Part shown: positions 10,180-21,330 of the stretch, piece after piece
How positions within the stretch are numbered: position 1 is the stretch's first letter
How the letters are laid out: each line of letters opens with the position of its first letter
From: Carex sylvatica
Taxonomy: Eukaryota > Streptophyta > Magnoliopsida > Poales > Cyperaceae
Reading direction: 5' to 3'
DNA: 64,000 bases
Assembly (NCBI GenBank): GCA_964058845.1
Contig: CAXKVR010000034.1
Location: forward strand, 620,001 to 684,000
The notes under the pieces: model-generated
What the model was told of the DNA's origin: nothing
Seen by the model: only the letters and a program-made list of their open reading frames with translations
Databases searched by the model: none
Translations under genes and position numbers: made by a program

Positions 10180-13100
10180 ATGGAGAAGTACGAGCTATTG
10201 AAGGACATCGGCTCAGGCAACTTCGGTGTTGCGAGGCTAATGCGCAACAAGGAGACCAAAGAGCTCGTTGCGATGAAGTATATTCCCAGGGGCCAGAAGG
10301 TAATTAATTTTCTTCAAATTTTCCCATATATTTCCTTTCATTTTTATTATTTGCATGCATCTGATTTTATTGATAATCTCTCTCTCTCACACACTCTCTC
10401 GGCGCAGATAGATGAAAACGTGGCAAGAGAGATCACAAATCACCGTTCATTAAGGCATCCAAATATAATCCGCTTTAAAGAGGTTGCTACTTATAATTTC
10501 AATTTGTACCATTACCATACAATTATCACTTTGAAAGTTTAAACTTTTAAAAGCATAATTATTCGTTGTTTATTTTATTTTATTTTAATTCTAGGTCGTG
10601 CTAACACCGACACATCTAGCAATTGCAATGGAGTATGCGGCCGGTGGTGAACTTTTCGATCGAATATGCACCGCTGGACGATTTAGCGAAGACGAGGTTT
10701 TCATAAATTTTTATTTATTTTATATTTATATATATTTTTTTTCTGAATTACAGTATTTTATGAAAATTTATTGTTTCTATCCAGTCTAGGTATTTCTTTC
10801 AGCAGTTGATTTGTGGTGTCAGCTACTGCCATTTCATGGTAAGTAAGACTGAAATTAATTAAAGAGTAAAACAACAAATGTGTTGATATAAAAAATTGAT
10901 TACGCAAATATAATAAGTACCTGGGTTTCTCAGAAAATTTGCCACAGAGATTTAAAGCTTGAGAACACGCTGTTGGACGGAAGCCCAGCGCCACACCTCA
11001 AGATATGCGACTTCGGCTACTCAAAGGTTAGTAATTTTTCCAATTATAACCTCATAATGTCGTCTGAAATTATTTAAATAGATAATGCGTATCAAATGGT
11101 GCATGCTGATGCACCTTGCTTGATTGTTTTTTTTTTTTCTCTCATCTTTTTTGTAATAGTCGTCGCTTCTACACTCCAAGCCGAAATCAACGGTGGGTAC
11201 GCCCGCATATATCGCGCCGGAGGTACTATCTCGACGCGAGTACGATGGCAAGGTTGGTTTCGTAATTTTACCATGCTCCTCTAATCTCCTTTGCAGTTTT
11301 TAGTTTCTTTCTCACTTCGCGTGCGTGTTCGGATCTGTTTGTGGGGTCCGATTGAATTGATTTCCGGGCCCGTTAAGTTTTGTATCGTTGGGCTTTGGCT
11401 GTTCACACGTGTGGTGCTCTTAAGTTTTTGCACCAAGAGCACGTCGAAGTTGGAGAGGTTTCAGGTTGGTGGGTTCCACATATAGATGGCGTAATGCTGT
11501 AATGCTGTAGTACACTGTACACCTGGATTGCCACGTCATCCGATGGTCAGAAATTGAGGCCCTTTTGACCTGGGATTTTTGTTGGTGCCTGGTGGCAAAT
11601 GAAAAAAGAGGAGGGTTGAAATGACTTTATTTTGTGTTTTTATTCTGTTTTTATTTTTTAAAACTTTAAAATTTAAAAGTCAAAATAAAACAGTTAGATT
11701 TCTATATTATTTTTTTTATACGCTCATAAAAAAAATGACATTTCAATTTATTTTTAGCTGTCATCAAGAATTTGTAAAAAATGTACTAATTAGGATAATT
11801 TTTAGATGTTAATTTTTTAACTTATTAATTCACATAAAAATAAAATTAAAATGTGATAATTTTTTTATGAGCATATAGAGAAAATAATATAGATCACATC
11901 TAACGGTTTTATTTTGACTTTTAAATTTTAAATTTTGAGTTATTAAAGTTTTATAAAATGGAGGCATAGTGGAGACACAAAAAAAATGGAGGCATTTGAA
12001 CCCTCCTCATGAAAAAATGTATACTTAAAATGAAAAAGAAAAATCTATTGATAGGTTTTCTACAGACAGTTTTTTTTTTCTTTTTCCCCTCTTGAAGTTA
12101 GTCCGATTTAGACCCAAAAAATTCCAGCAATTGATTCAGTTCGCCCCCTTTAAACTTTTTTTTTGGGTTTAACCAATGCGTAAGACTATTGCATTTGCAT
12201 ATGATTAAGTTGAATTTTAATTTGGTTCAATAATTAGGTCCGATGAATATTTTGTAATTTCCAATTGGTCGCATGTGCATGCTGACTTGTCTTGTGCAAA
12301 GAAGGGGATATTGTTAAAGGCCATATTGAATTGTATACTGAAATTCCATGGGCTTATTTATTAATCCGATAAAAACTAGGAGCAATGTACAATGTTAAGG
12401 GGATGATTGAAGTCAGAAAAATAAAAATAAAAAGAAAATGAAGAAAAATGTTTGACAACGTAATTGGACCAAGTGCAATAAATTTAGCAAAATATGATTT
12501 TTCTCTGATTTTTTATGCAAGGGTAGTGTCTGTTATCTTTAGAAAGGGTTCACATCTATTGAAATGATTTTATTTTCTGGCTAATTTTGAAAATATGATA
12601 TGCCACAGCCCACAAGTATAATATATAACCAAAAACTCCCGGATTATTCTTCTCTGTTTTCTTTTTTTGTAAGAACATAGTAGGGAAAATCTCATCAATT
12701 TACGTAAGTAAAGATCATTTGAACAAAAAAGTTATATAAAAATGCAATATATATATTTGATGATAATGCCTAGACTATGAGGTTGGCTACTATGCTTATA
12801 TAAGCATATCCCCACATATGCTTATAACTCATTTTTGTACTTCCAATGTCCAAATGGTCGATCGGAACCGTTCATCTTGTTCTCCATATTAATATGTGCT
12901 TGGAAACTAAATTTTACATTTTTCTGAATTTTTTTACTATTTATTAAGCCACTTTGAAAATCGCTGATCCAACGGTGGCTGCACAAAACAGTAAAATCAG
13001 CAGCCACCGTTGGATTAATAATTTTCAAGTGGCTTAATAAATAGTAAAAAAATTCAGAAAAATGTAAAATTTAGTTTCCAAACACATATTAATATGGAGA

Positions 13101-14820
13101 ACAAGATGAACGGTTCAGATCGACCATTTGGACATTGGAAGTACAAAAATGAGTTATAAGCATATGTGGGGATATGCTTATATAAGCATAGTAGCCAACC
13201 TCCCTAGACTATTTACTAAATCATACTACCTTCATTTTTTTTCCTCTTGTTTGCATGTTGTACACAAGAAAATCTTTAACACCCTAATTCAAAATATATA
13301 TTTTTTGTTTTGTTTTTATATAGATATGTAGATGCAGTGTAAAATGCTGTGTGCAGATCTAAAAATTAGATTTGAAGTAATTGAAAGCTGTTGGTACCTT
13401 CATACCACTTGTTCCCAAAAAAATTAAGTTTCTGTTTTGCTTTACATAGAATAATCCAAATTTATAAAATTTCAACTAATAAAACAAGTGTTTGGGAGAT
13501 AAATTGAAGGGCTGAATTTTCCAAAGCACAAATGATTGTGGGGGTAGAAATTGAGTCGTGGGGAACTTGAAGGTTAGCTGTGTTTCCATTTGAAGTGTCA
13601 TTTTCAAACTGTCTTTATCAAATATGAAATTTTCATTCTTCTGGAATGCATGAATCTACCTTGTATTTTCTATTTGTCTGCGTTAATTAGCACACATTGA
13701 TTGTCGCAAAATCATGATAAGGTGATAATGTGTGAATATTTCCATTAAAAGCTTGTGTTATCTAGTAGCATCCTTATCATGTGTGTCATTTCAGGTTTTT
13801 ATTGCACCTGGTTTATTAGCCTACCGTTTTCCAGGAAATTCACTAGTTTGTGTATATATTTCGTTAATATGGTGCATTTATTCAAAGAAAAAGAACTGTT
13901 TGTTTGTCCTTTTGCCAGTAGGTGATCAATGTTCAGCATCTTAGCTAGTTACTGTTGAGTTGATAGTTACTTATTCCTAAAGTGCACTATAATTTTTTCT
14001 TTCCTTGTTACTTTATTTGTGACCTCATGCATGATATGTTTGTCGTACATAAATAGATGGCAGATGTGTGGTCATGTGGTGTAACCCTTTACGTGATGCT
14101 TGTTGGAGCATACCCATTTGAGGATCCAGATGACCCGAGGAATTTCAGGAAAACAATCGGGGTATGTACGTTATACATCTGACATTATTATTCTTTTTCT
14201 TTTCACTCTTTTTGTTATGTTGATCGGGTATGATTTCATAATTGTCCTATAATTTCCAAATCTTATTGCATGTGTATATATTTCATTTACAGAGGATAAT
14301 GTCAGTTCAGTACGCAATTCCTGAGTATGTCCACATTTCACAAGATTGCCGGCAACTCCTTAGTCAAATATTTGTTTCAAAACCCGCAAAGGTACTGCAT
14401 GATTTAATTGAACCTTTATTCATCAATAATTCCTCGATGATCCTGTTGTACAATGGTTTGGAGTTATTTATTTCCTCCATTTGACAGAGAATAACAATAA
14501 GAGAAATACGAAATCATCCTTGGTTTCTGAAGAACCTTCCAAGAGAACTGACTGAGCCGGTACAAGTAGTGTACTACAAGCAAGACATTGGGGCGCCAAC
14601 CTACTCACTTCAAAGTGTAGAAGAAATCATGAAGATCATCGAGGAAGCAAAAGAGGCGCTGCATTTGTCAACCCGTTTATCAGGATTTGGGTTCATTGAA
14701 GAAGGGGAAGAGGAGGAAAATCAACAAGGGAATAAGGAGGAAGAAGAAGAAGTAGAAGAGGCTGAGTATGATAAGACAGTTAGAGAGGTGCATGCTAATG
14801 GAGAGTATCCAATTATGTGA
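10180..14820 (+). CDS. SnRK2-family serine/threonine protein kinase (357 aa, 9 exons)
   Basis: This is a SNF1-related kinase 2, a cytosolic and nuclear kinase of osmotic-stress signalling. Exons: 10180-10299, 10408-10482, 10595-10696, 10785-10838, 10934-11026, 11160-11252, 14057-14161, 14293-14391, 14488-14820. All introns are GT-AG and the joined frame is open. Visible motifs are the glycine loop GSGNFG (residues 11-16), catalytic K33, HRDLKLEN from 121, DFG 143-145, an activation loop with [13 protein letters not shown] and APE 167-169, and after the kinase domain the SnRK2 box [14 protein letters not shown]. The C-terminus is glutamate-rich and ends [11 protein letters not shown]. The Glu-rich rather than Asp-rich tail places it in subclass I (SnRK2.4/2.10, rice SAPK4-7 type), which is usually not strongly ABA-activated. 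The nine-exon layout is usual for the family. An in-frame GTG three codons upstream was not used as start, because [13 protein letters not shown] is the family N-terminus. Intron 6 is 2.8 kb and contains a MITE. Confidence 0.95.
12779..13202. mobile_element. Hairpin MITE in SnRK2 intron 6, 10-bp target duplication
   Basis: The terminal repeat gaggttggctactatgctta is matched by its exact complement at the right end. The arms of about 190 bp are nearly complementary through to the centre near 12985. Identical cctagactat flanks it at 12769-12778 and 13203-13212. Both arms carry the shared module ctccatattaatatgtg...aaattttacattttt also found at 569, 31603 and 43234. Transcribed within the kinase pre-mRNA it would fold into a long hairpin. 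Confidence 0.9.
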
Positions 14821-15094
14821 TGTGCTCTTGAAGGAAATGTGTCTTGAGAATTAGATTAGTGCTCTTCTGGATGAAAATTGCAAGTTGGGTGCCTTTTTTC
14901 CTTTTTTAAGAATCTTATTGTTCAGCTGGTTTGTATTACTATCTACTTTGAGCACAACTAATTAGAAGGACATGTAGATTTTTCATGAGAATTTTAATTT
15001 AATGACCATCTGTAAAACATAAATAGTATCAATCCATGACAAAAAAGTATATGTCGAAACAAAACTATTTCTACAAAACTTGAATTTATCTTTT
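14821..15094 (+). other. SnRK2 3' UTR and downstream DNA
   Basis: Non-coding sequence after the kinase stop. The transcript end is not marked by a decisive signal. Confidence 0.4.
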
Positions 15095-15379
15095 AAGTAA
15101 ATTAGCACACTTTTCATATTCTTCAACATGTGACCATGGATCACATTATGAGATTAACAAAACAACGTGGCACTGAAACCTCTATTCAAAAATCAAATTA
15201 GCACTAATAAATTTCAAATAAATCTAATTTAGTAATATTCGAGAAAAAAAATTCGAACAAAAGATCAAGTCGAGGCCCATTCACAGCCCAATTTATGGAT
15301 AGATTATTAGGAATACTAGTCAAGTGCCCGTGCATTGCAACGGGATCAAAATATTATTTTGGTACGAAAACGGTGGAGG

Positions 15380-16215
15380 GCGGGTGCGTATCTTCTGAGA
15401 TATCTCAACTTTTGCGTGACCGACGTGTTCAGTGCCTAGTGTGGAAAAAACGTGCCATGTCGTGCCGTGATCAAGTTAATTTTTCACGTGTCGTGTCGTG
15501 ACCAAAATTATGAGGGGTGGTCACGGCAAGCGAGTCACGCCGTGACTCGCGTGCTGTGACCAAGTCGTGCCGTGACCAAATCGTGCCGTGCTGTGCCAAT
15601 CGCGTATCTAAAAAGAGAAGAGGATCAGAATATAACTGACATTTATCTAAAAATAGTAATATATAGCTAATCCTGTATCTTCCGTGTCTCCCGTTCCGTG
15701 TTGTGCCGTGCCGTGATGAAGGTAATCTCCGTGCCGTGCCGTATCTTCTTTGCTAACAATTGGTCACGGCACGTGAATGGTCATGGCACAGGACACGCGA
15801 GGCACGGCACGTATCTGACACCCGTGCCGTGCCGTGACGGAACCGTGCCGTTCCGTGACGGAACCGGCTCCAGCGTGCCATTTTTTCCACTCTACCGGTG
15901 CCTATTCGGGGAGTCCACATCGTCTGCATTAACGCAAAAGAGAATCTTTTGAGTTAATAGATATGGATCGTCCGATTGTAAACGGAGCCCATCCGGCCCC
16001 CGCCTAAACCATAGGGGGTCTTCAATATTAGTGCGGATTTAATTTACACGAATCTTAAAGCTGATCGAACGGTATATATGTATTAACTCAAAAGTTTCCT
16101 TTTTGCGTTAATGCAGAGGATACAGATTCCTATTCGGGGGTAGCGCAGGGGCCCATTATTTAGATTTTCCAAAAAGTCACGCAAAATTTGAGATATCTCA
16201 GAGGATATGAATTCG
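15380..16215. mobile_element. Inverted-repeat MITE interrupted by a hAT MITE
   Basis: The left end gtatcttctgagatatctca...ttttgcgtgac is matched in inverse at 16174-16215. The internal phrase gtgcctattcggggg is recognisable on both sides of the insertion. An uninterrupted member of the family lies at 51114-51287. The DNA just before it (15310-15345, agtgcccgtgcattgcaacg) is a phrase I recall as dispersed in many plant genomes. The boundaries are approximate. Confidence 0.6.
15437..15894. mobile_element. hAT-type MITE built of cgtgccgtgcc repeats
   Basis: The termini are tagtgtggaaaaaacgtgcc and the inverse ending ttttttccactcta. Flanks tcagtgcc (15429-15436) and ccggtgcc (15895-15902) match at 6 of 8 bases, as an aged hAT 8-bp duplication would. 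The interior is dominated by degenerate cgtgccgtgcc/gtcacggcac repeats that can fold on themselves. It is inserted in the MITE at 15380-16215. Confidence 0.65.
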
Positions 16216-16760
16216 TGGAGAGCGGGGAGAAAAAGCAAAACGCGTGGAAAATCCTGTTGAATTACTATGTGGCTTTTTATGTAGTTCATACGTTTTTAAT
16301 TAAATTTAGATTTCTACACGTTTGACAACATGAAATAGGTGTATAAAATCAAAATTATTTATTAAAGGCTGAAATTGAGATCTGTTTTGATGAGTGGCTG
16401 AGATTTATGGAATCAACGGCTCAGATCTTCTCTGAACAAATAGAGGGTTGGGTTCCAAAAAAATATACATGCTATTTAGTAGGAAGGATTATTGCATCTT
16501 CATAACTTCTAAATTTGAAAGGGGGGCATACAATTAATTCCAAGTTGGTCTATTAAGAACTCTGACCCGGTGAGTAACTTTATATTTTTAAAAAATATAT
16601 GATTTCAATTTATTTCTAGCAAATTTAGACTAAAATTATAAACTTAAAATGAAATTTGCTCTGTCATGCTTGTCGCATCACACACAGGATCCACAGCGCC
16701 ACAGGTAATCTGATTCCTTCTAAATGGAACCATCGAATCAGAACAAGCCGCACCCACACT

Positions 16761-17264
16761 CGCAAAATTTAATTGCCAACTCTATTTAGATGTAATTTAG
16801 ATTGAATATATATATATGTTTTTGACCAACCAAAGAAACATGCCATAAATGTTATTGAACGGATTTTGGAAAATGAACATATATAATATATGCGATTGGA
16901 AAAGAATAGAATACGATCAGGGGCGATATGTTTTACATATTGGAGATACACATTGGGTCTGGTGTTCAGCTAGATTGCTCGTTAATGTGGCATACTAGAG
17001 GTGTTTCAAGGCCATGGATTTAATCCTAATTTTTTTTGAGACTTTCGCTATTATGGCGACCACCATGCCTAAGTTGCTTGAGTTTCGCTCTTGGGATGAC
17101 AATCGTTAATAGAGGAAAAAGGAAATGTGAAGTGAAAAGAAAAAAAAAAGTGTTTTTGAATAAATAACTAAATTGGTGCATTATTGGATAGATATAAATA
17201 ACTAAATTGGATAGTCATTGATAAAAAAGTATGAGAATATGATAATTGTATCTCAAACAAAATC
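16761..17264. other. Intergenic, nothing recognised
   Basis: AT-rich. No supportable gene or element. Confidence 0.4.
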
Positions 17265-18450
17265 TCCGAGAACGTCTTCCAAATAGTTTAACAGAAAAAA
17301 CTTCAAATATTCTCTAACTTTTATTTCTAGCGCTAATATTCAAACATTTAACGCTTTGTTTATAACATTTAAAACTGTTACTCGCAAGCATTGAAATCTC
17401 TACCTAAAATCATATAAATTCTAAATTTATATAGTTTTAACTTTTGACTATTTTTGTCTTTAAATCAAAAGAGAAAAGATTCATTCCACTTACTTTTTTT
17501 TCTTTCACTATGATAATTCTCATTCATTTTTTCAATAATCCGTAATGAATTTTGTGAATCTAAAAATACGAACGTTTTTTACTCAATTTTTTCTTTCAAA
17601 TAAGATCCATAATAAATAACTTTCGAGTTATATTTATGTCGTCTTTTTTTTACCACTTTAAATCTTTGTGACTTTCATTTTTTTTTTCTTCAAAATAATT
17701 TGAACCTCTATTTACAAGCTTTCAAATCTTTCGTATAAATCTCATGTAAAAGCGTATAAATACTCATTAATAATACATCAAATCTTTAGAATAAAGCATA
17801 CAAAACTCATGTGCAAAGAATTTAAATCTCAATTGTAAAACTTCAAAGCATATAAACCTCAACAATAACACTGCATGTACAAAGCTCATGTACAAAACAT
17901 AAAAATCTCATGTACAAAGTATAAAAACCTCATGTACAAAGCCTTAGAAATTTTAATGGTTGTAGACTGAAATTTAAAAGTTTGAAAATTTGAAGTGCTC
18001 ATAAGTTTTACTTTAAAAAAAAACACATGACTTCAAAATTACTCAAAAGTATTTCTTCATGGATCTTATTTAAAATATAAAATCAAATAGAAAATATTCG
18101 TATTTTTCAATTCGTAAAATTAATCACGAATCAATGAAAAAATGAATTACAATGATAAGAGAATAAATAAAAAAAATTGTGGGTGAAAAAAATCTTTCTT
18201 TTTTTGGCTTGAAGACAAAATAGTTAAGAGTTAAAATTATCTAGAAATAGTTTCAAATAGATGTTTAAATGCTTGCTAATAACATTTTAAAATGTTATAA
18301 ATATAGACAACATTAGAAGGTTTCAAATAGATGTTTAAAGGCTTTATATATTTTGGATATTAATGCTGAAAATGAAAATTAAACAACATTAGAAGGTTTT
18401 TTTTGTTAAATTACTTGGAGGGACGCACTCGGGTATGAAAGCTCGGAGAA
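17265..18450. repeat. Foldback element of about 1.2 kb
   Basis: Arms at about 17270-17650 and 18030-18450 are imperfect inverted repeats. Examples are tctccgag near 17267 against ctcggaga near 18453, and gatccataataaa near 17606 against its complement near 18060. The middle (17700-17950) is a field of short aaagcatataaa / ctcatgtacaaag repeats. A sub-phrase of the arms (tctttcaaat(a/g)agatcca) recurs in the tandem array at 59696-60650. No coding capacity. Confidence 0.55.
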
Positions 18451-18639
18451 CCAGAACATTTCTCAAAAAATATGTGTGAGAGTTAGAAGAAAAAGTCATA
18501 AAATTATGATTTTATCCCAAGATTGAGAGTTTGAGGTTTCGCTCACGACTTCCGCGCTTATGTGAAAAAAAAATTTAAGAAAAAAAAGTATGCGTGGAAA
18601 CAAAATATAAGATTGCTAATTTCAATAACTTAAATTAAC

Positions 18640-20530
18640 TTTAGGTAAAGTACACTTTTCATATTTATTCAACACAAACTCATTCTGGTCATCGGCAACA
18701 TGTGACATTGACACCTCTGATTCAAATTTGCACAAATTAATTTCAAATAAATCTATTTTAGTGAGAATTTAGAAAGAAATAAAATCTAACTGAGATAAGC
18801 AATTATCTATTTCTTTGGTCCAGAAGAAATGCATAAAATAGAAAGAATCATTCATTCAACAATTATTTTCACAAAATAATGTTACAATAATAAATTGAAA
18901 ACCAATTTACAAGACTCAATTTTCTTAAATGCACCTTTAATTGAAAACCAATTATTATTACATCTACATGAATATTTCGATATAAACATTCTTTTGAGTG
19001 AGACTAATATTCACTTAGCGGTAGAAATTGAGTTTGAGAAATATCCACTTTTGCTAGAGTGGAAGAGATTGAGTCCGTAGGGTAAAATTTACAGCCTAAT
19101 CGATTTATAACTAAAGAATAGAAATATTATATTGCATCTTAATAACTTACAAATTTTAAAAGGGGGCCGGGTAAGAGCTCCGCTCGGACCGCTCCTGTGA
19201 GTAACTTTATTTTTTATTTTAAAAAATAAATAATTTCAATTTATTTCTAACATAATTTTAACTATTTTTTTTTTTGAAATTTGCTCTCTTCAAGGCTAAA
19301 ATTAATATCGCGCCTATGCGTTGTAATGAAAATATATTATAAGTAAATACAATAAAAATTCTTATAGAAAAGACCATATTTTCATGAAAAAATATAGACC
19401 AATAAAAGCAATAATTATTCATCAATATCTATAAATGATATTAAAATAGATTAAAATAGAGACATATTATAAGAGACAAATATGTTCAAAATTCAGTATT
19501 CATAGAAAGTAAGTTGGAAGACTTTTAATACATACATAGGTTGAATTTGTATGGTATTTTCTGTTACAACAAATACAATTTGTTATTTTACTATTTTAAC
19601 AATATATATAATCTTGTTGTATGAAAATTTGTATAATTTTTGCTATTGTTGTAATCCTTATTGCTATTATGTGTGAATATGTATCCTTATTGCTATTAAT
19701 GTGGTCAGTAAGAGGTGGAGTAAATTCCTTCACACTTAAGTCCCAAACAAGAAGTAGAAGAAGAGTAAGGTGGAGTAATAAGTGAGTTAATCTAGAGTAA
19801 GTTATTTCACCTCTCCAGATAGATTAATTTACTCCACACTTATTCCGCCTGTAGGGGCCACAATCATAAAAAGAGTTCCATTTTCCAACAACTTACTCTT
19901 TTAGGCTGATGAATTTAAATTATGAATTAAACTATCAAATGAGGTGTAAAATACAAGAAGTTAGATGGAGTAAGCAATTTAATCCTCATTAACTTTACTC
20001 CGTAACTAAACATGACCTATTGCTTTACGTGTGGCTCTGTATCCTGAAATGACATACAACAAAATCAAGAATTGCAATGAATATTGTGGATATGACATTA
20101 TAATAATGGAAATAAATCAGAACTAATAAGAAAATCGAGTATGGATAATTAAATAAGGAGATACTAGGAAAGTTTTCGAAACAAAAATAGAGAAATTATG
20201 ACATCTACATATGATACATATAGCGAGTACGTGTCTAAATAAATTGAGACTTCTACTAGTAAAAAACATAAAAAATATACATAGAATAATAAAAAAAATA
20301 AAAAAAAAACTATTTGATTAGAGGGAAGCTGATATTAAAACTATAAATTTATCTTTAAATTACAATAATCATTGGCTGATCATTCAGGACATCTAGGTGC
20401 TTAATATAAGAATAGAGAAATAAAGATACAGATTGTCGCACCACACACAGTATCATACAGTGCCACAGAAAATCCTATTCATTCTAAATGGATGTACTGA
20501 ATCAGCATGATCCGCACCCACACCAGCCCA
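18640..20530. repeat. Downstream copy of the A-B-C duplication, in front of the FRS gene
   Basis: Blocks A' (18640-18780), B' (19115-19265) and C' (20425-20530) repeat in order the blocks at 15095-16760. C' runs directly into the CT-rich leader of the FRS gene, so the duplication includes its upstream region. The insertions between blocks differ between copies. Confidence 0.6.
19690..20015. repeat. Possible MITE
   Basis: Loose inverted similarity between ggtcagtaagaggtggagta at the left and tactccgtaactaaacatg at the right, with several gtggagtaa/ttactcc motifs inside. No convincing target duplication. Confidence 0.25.
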
Positions 20531-20639
20531 GAGCCCAGTAGCCCACATCTCTCCTCTCCTCCCATCGCCTTCTCCCCCCTCCTACCGTGCAAATCGCAAC
20601 TATTCTCCTCTCTTTTCTCTTCGGAAAATCGCAACTCAA
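20520..20639 (+). other. Probable non-coding first exon of the FRS gene
   Basis: A CT-rich leader (catctctcctctcctcccatc...) ends at a good donor, gtaagt at 20640-20645. A matching acceptor, attacag, ends at 21328, two bases before the FRS start codon. A 5'-UTR intron of about 690 bp is common in FAR1/FHY3 genes. Inferred from splice signals only. Confidence 0.5.
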
Positions 20640-21330
20640 GTAAGTAACTTCTGACTCTCCGCCGCTACTGGTTACCTGACTTTTGCATTTATGTATTACT
20701 TTCAGTTAACACAGGATTTAGAAATTGAGAAGTTAGATGTAAAACTAGAAATTAGGTCAATTAAGTTGTTATCTCAAGAGGTAGATTTAGAGATCTTTTA
20801 TATCAGGATAAGCCTTCAAATGAGCACATAAAATAATTTACTCCGCTGGTACAGATCCTGGACATACTTTACTTCATGAATAGTCACAAGAGTTAATGGA
20901 AGTACATTATTACATAGTCTATATTATGGCTTAGGAGAAAATAAGTTCATACCAGTGTATTCCTGAAGTGTTAAATAGATTCAAGCTCAAATCCATTAAA
21001 CTTTTTGCAATTTCATACACAAAGATACCATGCTCGATCAGTGAAGACTTATGGTAGCATCATACTGTTACCATGTTGATCAATGAAGACTTACCATAGC
21101 CACATGTGAAAAAACTAATGCTCATAATTGAATTGAATTTGTTCATAATAGTTCACTATTTCTGTAACATGAGCTTAGAGGAGGGATGACTTTTTTCTGC
21201 TTCAATTTTTCTGCCTGAAGTTTTTTTTTTTTTCCTTTTGAATTTGCATTTATAGAATATTAATTACTTCATTGTATAATTGAGAAAAGGAGTACTTGTG
21301 TTGTTAATTATTTTCTCAGTAATTACAGCA

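Larger units (their letters stand above)
15095..16760. repeat. Upstream copy of a diverged duplication (blocks A-B-C)
   Basis: Three blocks match, in the same order and orientation, blocks upstream of the FRS gene. Block A is 15095-15250 (agtacacttttcatatt-like, catgtgac...cacctct, ttcaaataaatct). Block B is 16490-16630 (attgcatctt...gtgagtaacttta...atttcaatttatttcta). Block C is 16660-16760 (gtcgca(t/c)cacacaca...ccgcacccacac). A cluster of nested elements separates A and B. The identity is clearly below 100%, so the duplication is not recent. Confidence 0.6.

Noticed and set aside
14695..14800. Purine repeat expansion in the kinase
   Set aside because: The gaagaggaggaa run encodes the acidic C-terminal patch normal for subclass I SnRK2 proteins.
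21280..21330. Signal peptide or membrane anchor on the FRS protein
   Set aside because: The hydrophobic 17 residues come from a TTG-initiated extension that lies in a probable 5'-UTR intron. The first ATG is 21331, and FRS proteins are nuclear.
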